From the NCBI GenBank assembly GCA_002394395.1, contig DGTR01000024.1:1-64000 (forward strand): a DNA stretch of 64,000 nt. Reading direction: 5' to 3'. Positions 1 through 8,979 of the stretch are shown piece by piece. Origin of the DNA: Bacteroidales bacterium UBA4331. Lineage in GTDB: Bacteria > Bacteroidota > Bacteroidia > Bacteroidales > Paludibacteraceae. The notes below the pieces were generated by a model, which was not told the DNA's origin, ran no database searches, and saw nothing but the letters and a program-made list of their open reading frames with translations. Numbering within the stretch: the first letter of the stretch is position 1; every line of letters begins with the position of its first letter. A program made the position numbers and the translations under genes.

Positions 1-612
1 CTTTTGAATACTTGCAGCTACTTCCGGATTTACTAAGCCGTTCATGCCTGACGTCAGTTTGAGCGCTATTTCTTTCGACTTTTGACTTTCTACTTTCGAC
101 TTGGTCACAATATTGATTGCCCCGGAGAAAGCGCCATGAAGGTTGGCAGAGGTACCTTGCAGCACTTCGACCCGCTCAATCATCTCTGTAGAGACAGGGA
201 TATTCAGCGCATAATGCCCCGTGTGAAAATCACTTAGCGGAACCCCGTTCAGCAGCACTAACACCTGGTCGAACGTACCGCCGCGCATACTGATATCCGC
301 CTGTGCGCCGTTAGCGCCACGGGTTCGCACATCCACACCCGGCAGGTATTGCAAGATATCCGCTACCGTCTGAATCGGCAACGCCTCTATCTCGGCGTGC
401 GAGACCTGCGTGATTAGGCGGTACGCTTCCGAATTTACCTCAGCTTTGTGAGAAACGACCAACACCTCCTGAAGACTAAGTTGTTGGGCTTCTAATGGAA
501 CGGAATCCTTCGGAACACCTTCATCGGCTTCCACAGCAGCGATGCCTGAGAAAAGCAGTAAGGCCGAAACAGCTATAGACTTACCGCTTTTAAGCATCTC
601 CAAATCCGTCAT
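1..612 (-). CDS. TonB-dependent outer-membrane receptor, N-terminal part (runs off window)
   Basis: Reading the minus strand from ATG at 612 gives a signal-peptide-like start, then a short TonB-box-like stretch (LQEVLVVSHKA). A plug domain follows, with features such as ADILQYLPGVDVRTRG, a DISMRGGTFDQVLVLLNG segment and IERVEVLQGTSANLHGAFSG. The gene is open at the window edge, so the barrel is not visible. The plug most resembles cobalamin or small-ligand receptors rather than SusC, because no carboxypeptidase-like domain precedes it; the substrate cannot be told. ATG 597 is an alternative start that removes five residues. A heptamer repeat is translated in frame just after the plug motif AINIVTKS. 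A divergent promoter at 761-791 implies a leader of about 140 nt, long for this window and possibly regulatory. Confidence 0.85.
   Translation of the reverse strand, partial: MTDLEMLKSGKSIAVSALLLFSGIAAVEADEGVPKDSVPLEAQQLSLQEVLVVSHKAEVNSEAYRLITQVSHAEIEALPIQTVADILQYLPGVDVRTRGANGAQADISMRGGTFDQVLVLLNGVPLSDFHTGHYALNIPVSTEMIERVEVLQGTSANLHGAFSGAINIVTKSKVESQKSKEIALKLTSGMNGLVNPEVAASIQK
71..104 (-). repeat. in-frame heptamer repeat (GTCGAAA family)
   Basis: Read on the minus strand it is a run of 7-nt units GTCGAAA, GTAGAAA, GTCAAAA, GTCGAAA. It is translated inside the TonB receptor as KVESQKSKVESQKSK-like residues. The same family occurs at 2909-2940 and 60715-60744. Confidence 0.8.
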
Positions 613-760
613 ATACGCTGCCACACGTCCTATGGTCACCTCCCGATGAAGCGAACAAAAGGCTGCATAAGCCTTGTGGCTGAACTGACGGAAACGGATT
701 CCTTGTTGTTTAAGAATAGTTTTGAACATAAAAATAATTGCTTGCCTTCAAAAAAGCGTG

Positions 761-791
761 CAAAATTACTGCTTTTTTTGCATATTTGCAA
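761..791 (-). promoter_or_regulatory. Bacteroidetes promoter for the TonB receptor
   Basis: On the minus strand, TTG (789-791) is separated by exactly 20 bp from TAATTTTG (761-768). It overlaps the divergent promoter of the DUF2851 gene by about 15 bp, so polymerase could hardly occupy both at once. Confidence 0.7.
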
Positions 792-808
792 ATATTTTCG
801 TACCTTTG
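777..808 (+). promoter_or_regulatory. Bacteroidetes promoter for the DUF2851 gene
   Basis: TTTG at 777-780, a 20-bp spacer, then TACCTTTG at 801-808. This matches the -33/-7 consensus of the Bacteroidetes primary sigma factor. The start codon at 827 implies a leader of roughly a dozen nucleotides. Confidence 0.8.
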
Positions 809-826
809 CGCCAAAATTAATCCTTT

Positions 827-2059
827 ATGCCGGAAATCATACTGCATTATATCTGGGAACATTGCCTTTGGGCTGGTTTTGAGCAATATACCACGGACGG
901 AAAGAAAGTGGAGATTCTCTCTGTGGGTGAACATAACCGGGATGCAGGACCGGATTACAGCCATGCGCGGGTTCGGATAGATGGCAAAGAATGGGTCGGA
1001 AATATAGAGATCCATGTCTGCTCAAGCGACTGGACCAAACATCACCACCACCTCGACAAGGCGTACGACAACATTATTCTGCATGTCGTGCGGACGGCCG
1101 ATAAGCCTGTTTATAACTCCCGCGGAGAGTTAGTACCGCAATGTGAATTGAACTATCCGGGAGATAAAGACTACTTGACACAACTCTTTGAGTCCGCACA
1201 AAAGATGGACTCCGCCATCGGCCGAATAGGCTGTGCCGAACAACTCATTCATGATCCTTCGCTCATTACGGACGGATGGCGAAAGACTTTACTTTATAAG
1301 CGTCTGGATTGCAAGAAAGCCTCTATCGACCGGCTTCTGGAAATCACCAAAAATAGTTGGGAACACGCGCTTTACATCTCTTTGGCACGCAATTTCGGTT
1401 TTCATACGAATAGTTTGCCCTTCGAGCAATTAGCCATCAACACACCTCTCTCCTATCTGCAGAAACACCGCAACAGCCTCTTCCAACTAACGGCACTTTT
1501 AATGGGGCAAGCGAATCTCATCAGAGAGGAAGCGAAAGACTTACAAAAAGAGTATGCTTTTCTGCGTACGAAGTTCGGCCTGACGCCCATGGATCCGACG
1601 GTTTGGAAACACGCCCGGATGAGACCGCAGAATAGCCCGGAGTTACGAATCCGGCAGTTTGCGCAACTGCTCTATCAATCGGATAATCTGTTTAGCAAGA
1701 TTCTGGATACAAACGATATAAAAGATCTTGTCCAACTCTTTGAGTGGACCGGTTCGTCTGTTCCTCCGTTAGGGAAGAGTAGTATAGATATCTTACTGAT
1801 AAACACCGTTATTCCTTATAAATACGCGTACGCAGCACATCGCAATGAGACGTTCGATGCCGTCTCTATCATGGAGAAGATCCCCGCAGAGAATAACACC
1901 ATCGTACGCCAGTGGAAAATGTTGGGGCAAGTGATCAGGAATGCCGCCGATACACAAGCCCTGCTGCATCTGTATCAAAACTACTGTCAACACAGCGAGT
2001 GCATCAACTGTGAGGTGGGTTATCAAATCTTTAAGGACAGGCAACTGAAACTGTTCTAA
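827..2059 (+). CDS. DUF2851 family protein
   Basis: A 410-residue soluble protein without a signal peptide. The N-terminus (HYIWEHCLWAGFEQY, then VGEHNRDAGPDYSHARVRIDG and WVGNIEIHV) is the hallmark of the Bacteroidetes-specific DUF2851 family, whose function is unknown. The D-A-G-P-D and E-I-H motifs recall a restriction-endonuclease-like fold, but this is inference only. A strong promoter ends 19 bp upstream. The next gene starts 19 bp downstream, so co-transcription is likely. Confidence 0.85.
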   Translation: MPEIILHYIWEHCLWAGFEQYTTDGKKVEILSVGEHNRDAGPDYSHARVRIDGKEWVGNIEIHVCSSDWTKHHHHLDKAYDNIILHVVRTADKPVYNSRGELVPQCELNYPGDKDYLTQLFESAQKMDSAIGRIGCAEQLIHDPSLITDGWRKTLLYKRLDCKKASIDRLLEITKNSWEHALYISLARNFGFHTNSLPFEQLAINTPLSYLQKHRNSLFQLTALLMGQANLIREEAKDLQKEYAFLRTKFGLTPMDPTVWKHARMRPQNSPELRIRQFAQLLYQSDNLFSKILDTNDIKDLVQLFEWTGSSVPPLGKSSIDILLINTVIPYKYAYAAHRNETFDAVSIMEKIPAENNTIVRQWKMLGQVIRNAADTQALLHLYQNYCQHSECINCEVGYQIFKDRQLKLF

Positions 2060-2078
2060 ACGGAAAAATGCTCATACA

Positions 2079-4052
2079 ATGAATACGAAACATTTCTTTA
2101 TGGCGGCTGTAGGAGCCGTAATCATTATGACCGGATGCACAACTTGTACAAAGGAAAAAAATACCCTGTACGAAGGTATTGAGTTTGCAGATGCACGGAT
2201 GGAACGCGGCGTCAAACAAGCTGCGGCTTTGTGGACCGAAGAAGATGGTTCGGCAGAGGATTTTAAGGCATTCGTGGAAGCCAATTACGCCCGTACAGAG
2301 GAAGAACGCACGGCTTTGTTTGAGAGCCTCAGCCGGATGATGGAGAAACTCAACGAGAGCGCCGACATGCTGACCGTGGAACTGCTGAAACCCACCCAAC
2401 TGACCAACGCCGGCGAACCGACAGAGATAGATTGGATCATGTCCGGCTATGATACCCGGGCACATCTGATGGATGACCTTTTTGCCAACAAAGTGGCATT
2501 CATCACTATCCTCAATTTCCCGTTTTATTCCTTGGAAGAAAAGAACACCTTAGGCCAAAATTGGAGCCGCAGAGAGTGGGCGGAAGCGCGCTTGGGAGAT
2601 GTGTTTACCAGCCGTGTGCCGGCGAAAATACAAGCCCGCTTGACGGAAACGATGGCGGCGGCAGAAAACTACATTGCCGATTATAACATCTGCATGGACA
2701 GGCTCCGTACGGAAGACGGACGCCAACTCTTCCCGGACGGAATGAAGTTACTCAGCCACTGGAACCTGCGCGATGAACTCAAGGCCGATTATAACGACCA
2801 GGAGAAGCAGGAGATGATTTACCGGGTGATGCAACGTATTGTGCGTCAGGAGATTCCGCAAGAAGTGATCAATAACCCGGAACCCGTTTGGTATCCGTAT
2901 AGCAATAGAGTCGAAAGTCAAAAGTCGAAAGTCGAAAGCCGTGAGCCGGATACCCGCTATCAGAAGATTTTGGATATCTTCCACGCAATGCAGCAAGTAG
3001 ATGCCTATTGTCCGAATATGCCGACCGGAATCATCCGTAATTTTGAGGGCGATATAGAGATTCCTGCCGCAGAAATAGACAGCCTCTTCCGTTCACTCAT
3101 CAGTAGCGGGCAAGTGAAGATCGTTGCCGCGGAGATTAAGAACCGTTTGGGACGTGAACTGCGTCCGTACGACATCTGGTACGACGGTTTCAAAGCCCGC
3201 AGCGGAATGGATGAAGAGGCATTGAGCGCAGAGACCCGCAAGCGTTTTCCGGATCCGATCACGTATGAGAAGAAGATTGCGGGCATGCTGACGACTTTAG
3301 GTTTTCAGAAAGAGAACGCGGAAGAGATCTCGCGGCACATCGTCGTGGAGCCGGCACGCGGTTCGGGACATGCCTGGCCGTGCATGGGACATAACGAACC
3401 CTCGCGCTTACGCACACGCATCGCCCCGGAAGGAATGGACTACAAAGGCTACAACATCGCCGTACATGAGATGGGGCATAACGTGGAAGAAGTGATCAGT
3501 CTGTATAAGATGGATTACTACATGCTGCACGGCATTCCCAACACCGGCTTTACAGAGACCAGCGCATTCTTGTTCCAGACACGCGATCTGCAGTTACTCG
3601 GCTACGGCAAGCAGACCATGAACCGCGAGACAGTCTTGGATCAGTTCTGGGGCATGTACGAGATCATGGGCGTGAGCCTCGTAGATATGCGGATGTGGCA
3701 GTGGCTCTATGACCATCCGAAAGCTACAGCAGCCGAACTGAGAGAAGCCGTTTTGAAGATCGCTGCAGAGGTTTGGAATGCATACTACGAGCCAGTTTTG
3801 GGAGAAAAAGACTGCGTCTTATTAGCTATCTACTCCCACATGGTTAACTCGCCTATGTATCTGCCTAATTATCCGATCGGGCACATTGTGCAGTTCCAGC
3901 TGGAGCAAGCGCTGGCAGATAAAGAAGGTCTCGCTTGGGCAGAAGCTTATGAGCGTTGGTACCGTTTAGGCCGCCTCACGCCGCAAGAATGGATGCGACA
4001 GGCAGTGAATGGCGCACTCTCCGTGCAACCTATACTGCAACAAATCCAATAA
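2079..4052 (+). CDS. lipoprotein zinc metallopeptidase (gluzincin-like, M3-type motif)
   Basis: 657 residues. The N-terminus MNTKHFFMAAVGAVIIMTGC is a lipoprotein signal with Cys20. An HEMGH zinc motif lies at residues 463-467 (VHEMGHNVEE), followed about 30 residues later by a glutamate-containing segment (GFTETSAFLF), the arrangement of M3-like gluzincins. The protein is therefore probably a membrane-anchored peptidase facing the periplasm or surface; the substrate is unknown. A heptamer repeat is translated in frame near residue 280 (VESQKSKVES), where the surrounding sequence is polar and loop-like. The gene sits directly after the DUF2851 gene. Confidence 0.75.
   Translation: MNTKHFFMAAVGAVIIMTGCTTCTKEKNTLYEGIEFADARMERGVKQAAALWTEEDGSAEDFKAFVEANYARTEEERTALFESLSRMMEKLNESADMLTVELLKPTQLTNAGEPTEIDWIMSGYDTRAHLMDDLFANKVAFITILNFPFYSLEEKNTLGQNWSRREWAEARLGDVFTSRVPAKIQARLTETMAAAENYIADYNICMDRLRTEDGRQLFPDGMKLLSHWNLRDELKADYNDQEKQEMIYRVMQRIVRQEIPQEVINNPEPVWYPYSNRVESQKSKVESREPDTRYQKILDIFHAMQQVDAYCPNMPTGIIRNFEGDIEIPAAEIDSLFRSLISSGQVKIVAAEIKNRLGRELRPYDIWYDGFKARSGMDEEALSAETRKRFPDPITYEKKIAGMLTTLGFQKENAEEISRHIVVEPARGSGHAWPCMGHNEPSRLRTRIAPEGMDYKGYNIAVHEMGHNVEEVISLYKMDYYMLHGIPNTGFTETSAFLFQTRDLQLLGYGKQTMNRETVLDQFWGMYEIMGVSLVDMRMWQWLYDHPKATAAELREAVLKIAAEVWNAYYEPVLGEKDCVLLAIYSHMVNSPMYLPNYPIGHIVQFQLEQALADKEGLAWAEAYERWYRLGRLTPQEWMRQAVNGALSVQPILQQIQ
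2909..2940 (+). repeat. in-frame heptamer repeat (GTCGAAA family)
   Basis: Units GTCGAAA, GTCAAAA, GTCGAAA, GTCGAAA are translated as VESQKSKVES inside the metallopeptidase. The 7-nt period gives a 7-residue peptide period. Same family as 71-104 and 60715-60744. Confidence 0.85.
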
Positions 4053-4153
4053 TTCATCCCTATTTGTGGGGATTTAAGACGTACTTAAGTATTTCTTAAG
4101 AATTATATCAATTTTTTATAGTACCTTTGCACCCGATTTTAAATGCAGAGGTA

Positions 4154-4804
4154 ATGCGGTATAAGATACTCATTATAGTATTAATATGCGCGTGCGGCAT
4201 GTACGCGCAGGTTTCGGAAGGAATAGCCAAAAATAAAGTCTATCAAGGTTTCTCCGGAGGAATGATGCTGCATACCGGTTATCTGTTCGGACAAGATAAA
4301 AACGCTCCTTTGACTCCGGATGGTCGTTCTACCAGCCCGCAAGGTGCACTTTTCGGTATAGGAGGCGCTTTACGAGTACATTTATGGAAATACCTGCGGA
4401 CGGGATTTGAAGGATTTGTATCTACCATGCCGGGCGCTACCACGGATTGTCATGATCTTCTCAAACCCGGCAGTTATGTCCGTGTAGGATGCGGAGGCGT
4501 ATTGGCGGATTGTTGCTGGCGATTAGACAAAGTATGGCCGTATATAGGCGGTACTATAGGAGGAGGATCGATGAAAGGATTGTATATATTAGAAGGAGAC
4601 CAATACAGTTGGGCTAAAGATGCTAACAGTACCTTTCATAAACAATCTTTCTTCTACATATCTCCTTATGTAGGATGCGATTACTGTCTTACAAGAAAAG
4701 TACATATCACTTTTCGCTTTGACTGGATGTTGGCTATTCATAAAAATGAGTTACTCATGCCTACCGGTCCAAGGCTTTACTTCGGATTTATGTTTACACA
4801 CTAA
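4154..4804 (+). CDS. predicted exported outer-membrane beta-barrel-like protein
   Basis: 216 residues from ATG 4154 (MRYKILIIVLICACGMYAQ), a clear cleavable signal peptide. A TTG at 4127 would extend the frame but lies inside the -7 element TACCTTTG (4122-4129), so it cannot be the start. The mature part is rich in alternating aromatic and glycine residues (GFSGGMMLHTGYLFG, YIGGTIGGG, FFYISPYVGCDY) and ends in LYFGFMFTH, typical of a small 8-strand outer-membrane barrel. I do not recognise a named family. The next gene starts 11 bp downstream. Confidence 0.65.
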   Translation: MRYKILIIVLICACGMYAQVSEGIAKNKVYQGFSGGMMLHTGYLFGQDKNAPLTPDGRSTSPQGALFGIGGALRVHLWKYLRTGFEGFVSTMPGATTDCHDLLKPGSYVRVGCGGVLADCCWRLDKVWPYIGGTIGGGSMKGLYILEGDQYSWAKDANSTFHKQSFFYISPYVGCDYCLTRKVHITFRFDWMLAIHKNELLMPTGPRLYFGFMFTH

Positions 4805-4815
4805 TAATTTTAATT

Positions 4816-5130
4816 ATGAACTTTACAGGAATTATCATAGGAGCAGCAGTCTTCTTCAGTATCGGTATCTGCCATCCTATTACAATCAAATTAGAGTATT
4901 ACTTCGGCCGTAAAGGCTGGTGGGGATTTTTTATCCCGGGAGTGATTTGTACGGTTATCTCGCTTTTGCTGGATAACTATATTGCCTCCACTATTGTCGC
5001 AGCCTTTGCTTTCTCGTGTTTCTGGGGTATAGGAGAGGTCTTCAAGCAAGAAAAAAGGGTTCTCAAAGGATGGTTTCCCGAAAACCCTGAACGGCACGAA
5101 TATTATGAACGCCGGCGTGAAGAACTTTAA
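4816..5130 (+). CDS. DUF4491 family small membrane protein
   Basis: 104 residues with three predicted membrane segments (roughly 4-22, 33-50 and 55-72) and a charged cytoplasmic tail (FPENPERHEYYERRREEL). The FTGIIIGAAVFFSIGICHP start and YYFGRKGWWGFFIPG segment are typical of the DUF4491 family, of unknown function. It converges with nadA, leaving only 14 bp between stop codons. Confidence 0.8.
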   Translation: MNFTGIIIGAAVFFSIGICHPITIKLEYYFGRKGWWGFFIPGVICTVISLLLDNYIASTIVAAFAFSCFWGIGEVFKQEKRVLKGWFPENPERHEYYERRREEL

Positions 5131-5144
5131 GATGGGTAACTAAT

Positions 5145-6092
5145 TTACTTGCTCATTTCCAACATTCTTTGAATGGAAGAGATAGCCTTCTCGGCTGTCT
5201 CTTTTTCTACATGCATTTCCGGTTGCTCGTCCTTAAGACATGCATAAAGCTTATCCAAGGTATTCATCCGCATGTATTCACACTCGTTACAACTGCATCC
5301 CACACCTTCCGTCACTTCCGGCGGTACTGGAATAAACTCCTTATCCGGACATGCACGCTGCATCTCAAAGAGAATACCGCTTTCTGTAGCGATTATAAAC
5401 TGTTTCGCATCGGATTGGATAGTGTGCTCTAACAATGCCTTGGTAGAACCTATTACATCGCTCTGAGCCAAAATAGGAGCCTTACACTCCGGATGAGCCA
5501 ATACTTCCACACCCGGATTCTCTTTCTTGAGTTGCAACAACGCCTCTAACGAGAAACGGCTGTGTACATGGCACGCTCCGTTCCAAAGCAACATCTCTCT
5601 GCCGGTTACGGAATTGATATACGATCCTAAGTTATGATCCGGACCAAAAATAATCTTGGCGTCCTTAGGCAGCTGATCTACAATCTTCTTGGCATTGGAC
5701 GAAGTAACCACTACATCCGTCAATGCCTTCACTTCGGCACTCGTATTCACATAACTCACTACCATATGATCCGGATGCTGCGCTTTGAATGCCGCCAAAT
5801 CCTCCGCCTTGCAGCTATCTGCCAACGAGCAACCTGCATTCATATCCGGAACAAGCACTTTCTTCTCCGGACAGAGGATCTTCATCGTCTCTCCCATAAA
5901 ATGCACGCCGCACATTACTAATATATCCGCGTCCACGCGCGTAGCCTGTTGCGCAAGTGCCAGAGAATCACCGATGAAATCGGCACATTCTTGTATTTCC
6001 GGACGGGTATAATAATGTGCGAAGATAACCGCATTCTTCTCCGCCGCTAACTTATTAATTTTATTTATATATTCTTTTTCTTTTAAATCCAT
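5145..6092 (-). CDS. nadA: quinolinate synthase
   Basis: 315 residues. It condenses iminoaspartate with dihydroxyacetone phosphate to quinolinate in NAD biosynthesis. Recognised by IFAHYYTRPEIQECADFIGDSLALAQQA, the three conserved iron-sulfur cysteine contexts (VMCGVHFMGET, HPECKAPI and GVGCSCNECEYM) and the PDMNAGCSLAD motif. The length is normal for the family. No nadB or nadC partner is in the window. Confidence 0.95.
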   Translation of the reverse strand: MDLKEKEYINKINKLAAEKNAVIFAHYYTRPEIQECADFIGDSLALAQQATRVDADILVMCGVHFMGETMKILCPEKKVLVPDMNAGCSLADSCKAEDLAAFKAQHPDHMVVSYVNTSAEVKALTDVVVTSSNAKKIVDQLPKDAKIIFGPDHNLGSYINSVTGREMLLWNGACHVHSRFSLEALLQLKKENPGVEVLAHPECKAPILAQSDVIGSTKALLEHTIQSDAKQFIIATESGILFEMQRACPDKEFIPVPPEVTEGVGCSCNECEYMRMNTLDKLYACLKDEQPEMHVEKETAEKAISSIQRMLEMSK

Positions 6093-6252
6093 GATAATGA
6101 TTGTTTGTTGAAAATGTAAATAAACTCTATATTTATTTTATTTTTAATTACTTACACGCTTTTTTATTTTTTCCACTATTGTTTATTGATTTGATAACTG
6201 CAACGTGGAACAGCTTGTAAACTGTGTAACAAAAGGAATGTTGATAAATTGT

Positions 6253-7203
6253 TTATAACCACTTTTTAAGCCTGAAAATCAATAAGATAAGTACTACCGA
6301 AAGTATCATCAGCCCTAACGCAAAAGGATAACCTAATTGCCAATGCAGCTCCGGCATAAAATCAAAGTTCATACCATACAAACTACCGATCAGCGTCGGC
6401 GGCAGGAAGATGATATTAATGACCGTGAAGATCTTTATAATCTTGTTCTGCTCGATGTTTACCAAACCGAGGAAGGTATCCTGGAGGTAGTCCAAACGGT
6501 CAAAACCGAACTTCGTATAATCGAAAAGCGAGTTGATATCTTTGATAATCATCGTCAGACGCGGGTAGAGTTCTTCGGGGAAGAAATCGCATTTAAGGAT
6601 ATTGGAGATAACGCGTTGTTTATCCATGATGTTCTGTCGGATGATGGTCACTTTTTCTTGCAAGTCCTTGATCTTTACCAGCAAGTCCTCATCTACGTGG
6701 TCGCTCTCCGCGTTGATCTGTTGAGAGAGTGAGGTAATCATATCCGTCGTGTCCTCAATCAAGTCGGCATCCTTTTCTACTCGCGTCTCGAACAACGCCA
6801 CCAACACATGATAGCCCGTCGGGAAATTACGGGTGTTAACGAACAACTTCTTGAAAGTCTCGTTGAACGTGTCCAACTCATTATCACGGATAGAGACCAG
6901 AATACCGTTCTTCAAAATGAAGTTGATAGGCTCTACCTCAAAGTTATTCTTCAGAAAGTTACTGTTGGCTACGATCGAGTCATCCGTCTGGATATAACGG
7001 GACGACATCTCGATCTCCTCCATCTCTTCATCTTCCTGAATTTCTATCTTCAGAAAACCCTCCAAGGTATCCTCCGTCTTGTCACTCACGTCCAACAGAT
7101 CGATCCAGATGATATCTTTCTTATCGAGCTCTTTGAGCGCGGAGATGGTACGTGCTACCTTGATTTTCTCCTTATCTTTATAAAATATCTTGATTTCCGA
7201 CAT
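6253..7203 (-). CDS. corA: CorA-type magnesium/divalent cation transporter
   Basis: 316 residues from ATG 7203 (MSEIKIFYKDK); an upstream in-frame TTG at 7215 is less likely. A large acidic cytoplasmic domain is followed by two C-terminal membrane helices, with the signature YGMN between them (SLYGMNFDFMPELHW) and a basic tail (RLKKWL). It forms a pentameric inner-membrane channel for Mg2+ or Co2+. Its start overlaps the 3' end of rsmA by 26 bp on the same strand, indicating an rsmA-corA transcript. Confidence 0.92.
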   Translation of the reverse strand: MSEIKIFYKDKEKIKVARTISALKELDKKDIIWIDLLDVSDKTEDTLEGFLKIEIQEDEEMEEIEMSSRYIQTDDSIVANSNFLKNNFEVEPINFILKNGILVSIRDNELDTFNETFKKLFVNTRNFPTGYHVLVALFETRVEKDADLIEDTTDMITSLSQQINAESDHVDEDLLVKIKDLQEKVTIIRQNIMDKQRVISNILKCDFFPEELYPRLTMIIKDINSLFDYTKFGFDRLDYLQDTFLGLVNIEQNKIIKIFTVINIIFLPPTLIGSLYGMNFDFMPELHWQLGYPFALGLMILSVVLILLIFRLKKWL

Positions 7204-7966
7204 GGCTTTTTTCAATTAAATGGGTTAGTTCAATAAACTGTTCTACACTCAGCTGTTCGGGGCGCATAGTAAAAATTTTCTCTTCCAAGATAGGGTTACC
7301 CTTTCCAACCAGCTGCTGAAGAGAATTGCGCATCTGTTTTCGCCGCTGGTTAAAAGCGGTCTTTACTACTGTCTTAAAGAGCGCCTCGTCGCAGTCTAAC
7401 CGTCGTCGCTTGTTTCGCGTCATACGGATAACGGCTGACTTGACTTTTGGAGGCGGATTGAACACATGTTCGTCCACCGTAAATAGATATTCTATATCAT
7501 AATAAGCCTGCAGCAGGACGGACAAAATACCATACGCCTTTTTGCCTGGCTTGGAGGCTATACGTTCTGCCACTTCCTTCTGAATCATACCCGAGCACAC
7601 GGGTATACGATCTTTGTACTCCAATACTTTGAAGAAAATCTGGCTGCTTATATTATAAGGATAATTACCGATGACGTTAAACTCGCCCTCGGGATAGATG
7701 ATATCCAGGTTCAGTTTCAGAAAATCTCCCTCTATCAGATGTAACTCCGGATACCATTCCTTGAGATACGCCACACTCTCGCGGTCGATCTCTATCGCCG
7801 TGAGTTGGATATTGGGATTTTTTAGGAGATATTGGGTTAATACACCCATTCCCGGACCTATCTCAAGAGTGGGTCCGGCGCTAATGGTTTCAGCAATCTT
7901 CCGGGCGACTGTCAAGTCCGTCAAGAAGTGCTGCCCCAGAAATTTCTTGGCATGTACTTGTTGCAT
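7178..7966 (-). CDS. rsmA: 16S rRNA dimethyladenosine transferase
   Basis: 262 residues. RsmA (KsgA) dimethylates the two adjacent adenosines near the 3' end of 16S rRNA during small-subunit maturation. Seen are KKFLGQHFL at the N-terminus, the SAM-binding LEIGPGMGVLTQYL, the catalytic N-x-P-Y motif as GNYPYNISSQI, and NPPPKVKSAVI. Promoter at 8073-8104; corA is co-transcribed downstream. Confidence 0.95.
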   Translation of the reverse strand: MQQVHAKKFLGQHFLTDLTVARKIAETISAGPTLEIGPGMGVLTQYLLKNPNIQLTAIEIDRESVAYLKEWYPELHLIEGDFLKLNLDIIYPEGEFNVIGNYPYNISSQIFFKVLEYKDRIPVCSGMIQKEVAERIASKPGKKAYGILSVLLQAYYDIEYLFTVDEHVFNPPPKVKSAVIRMTRNKRRRLDCDEALFKTVVKTAFNQRRKQMRNSLQQLVGKGNPILEEKIFTMRPEQLSVEQFIELTHLIEKSHVGNQDIL

Positions 7967-8072
7967 TTTCCGCGTGATAATCGTCCATAAATGATTACTT
8001 TTAGTTTAATTATATTTGGGAGTTCGTCCTTTTTTGATTGTTTAAAATAGCACCTCATCCCTTTTGCGGCTG

Positions 8073-8104
8073 CAAAAGTACAATAAAAATTCCAAATATG
8101 CAAA
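8073..8104 (-). promoter_or_regulatory. Bacteroidetes promoter for rsmA-corA
   Basis: On the minus strand TTTG (8101-8104), a 20-bp spacer and TACTTTTG (8073-8080). The start codon is at 7966, so the leader is about 100 nt. Confidence 0.75.
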
Positions 8105-8191
8105 TAAATTTGCAAAATTATGCTATATTTCTTCATTTTTTCCTGTATATGTTAGAATTTTTTTGTCTCTGCCCTAAAAATAAGAGATTTA

Positions 8192-8223
8192 TTTGCGTAT
8201 ATCAGAAAAAAGTTGTAACTTTG
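8192..8223 (+). promoter_or_regulatory. Bacteroidetes promoter upstream of the decayed gene at 8295
   Basis: TTTG 8192-8195, a 20-bp spacer and TAACTTTG 8216-8223: a good consensus match. The start codon is 72 bp downstream. Confidence 0.75.
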
Positions 8224-8294
8224 CAGCAATTTTAATCGAGTGCTACTAAGCACGAGAAAAACGGCTAAATCAGCCTAAAGTTGCAAAGACGCGT

Positions 8295-8941
8295 ATGACT
8301 AATACCGATTTTTGGAAACATATAGATACGATTATTGCCCAAGGGTTCGACGCTCACGGGCTTAAACAACTGGAACAATATGCAGAACTATTTATCTCAG
8401 GGCGGCTTGTTTATCAACGATTTTCACCGCTCGAACAGCATGGCTGCGCAGCGGGAGGTAGCAATCATGTCATTGCATCCTTACTCGCGGGAGCAGGTAT
8501 TGACCCAAGTAGCCTCTCTGCGCCGGAAGGCAGTTTCCAAAGAGAATGCGAATGCGCAGAGACGCAGGCAAACCGTATAGAGCAGTGGGCAAAGACTGTC
8601 GGCTGCTGGATGGACGATGTGGACAAAAGTCTGCCCTCGGTCGCACAAGTGAGGGAGATTTTCAAGTCCTTGTAGAGCAACCTCACATCCAAGGCGAACA
8701 AATGTCGGACGAGGAGATTCAGCAGTTTGCAGAACGAATGGGGTTTGAACTCCGTAATCCGCGTAACTGGACCTACACCACGCCGGAGATTTATCTGAGC
8801 GACTTGCACGACGAAAATGTAATCAAGTCCGTTAACGGAAATGTGTTTGTGATTGACTGTGACATCCGTATCAACACCCCCGAACTCAAACTGGGTGGCA
8901 TCCGCCATCTAACAACTGATATAGAATTTGTTTCAGAATAA
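8295..8941 (+). pseudogene. decayed polyvalent-protein-kinase-like gene (internal deletion plus frameshift)
   Basis: The first frame (8295-8675) gives a 126-residue protein containing LEQHGCAAGGSNHVIASLLAG and RIEQWAKTVGCW. A second frame, open to 8941, carries EEIQQFAERMGFELRNPRNW, then YLSDLHDENVIKS and VFVIDCDIRINTPELKLGG. Together these look like the N- and C-terminal ends of a family I associate from memory with mobile-element 'polyvalent' kinase-like proteins (DLHDxNV / VIDCD kinase-like motifs). The middle is missing and the frames do not join near 8640-8680. It keeps its promoter, so a truncated peptide may still be made. A sequence error could explain the shift but not the missing middle. 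Confidence 0.55.
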
Positions 8942-8979
8942 AAAAATCCGCCTATGGCATAAAACAACTAAAAAGACTT

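Noticed and set aside
613..755. Cobalamin riboswitch in the TonB receptor leader
   Set aside because: The conserved B12-box and core segments could not be matched by eye; only an unusually long leader remains.
4127..4153. TTG start extending the small barrel protein
   Set aside because: The TTG is part of the TACCTTTG promoter box and would not be in the transcript.
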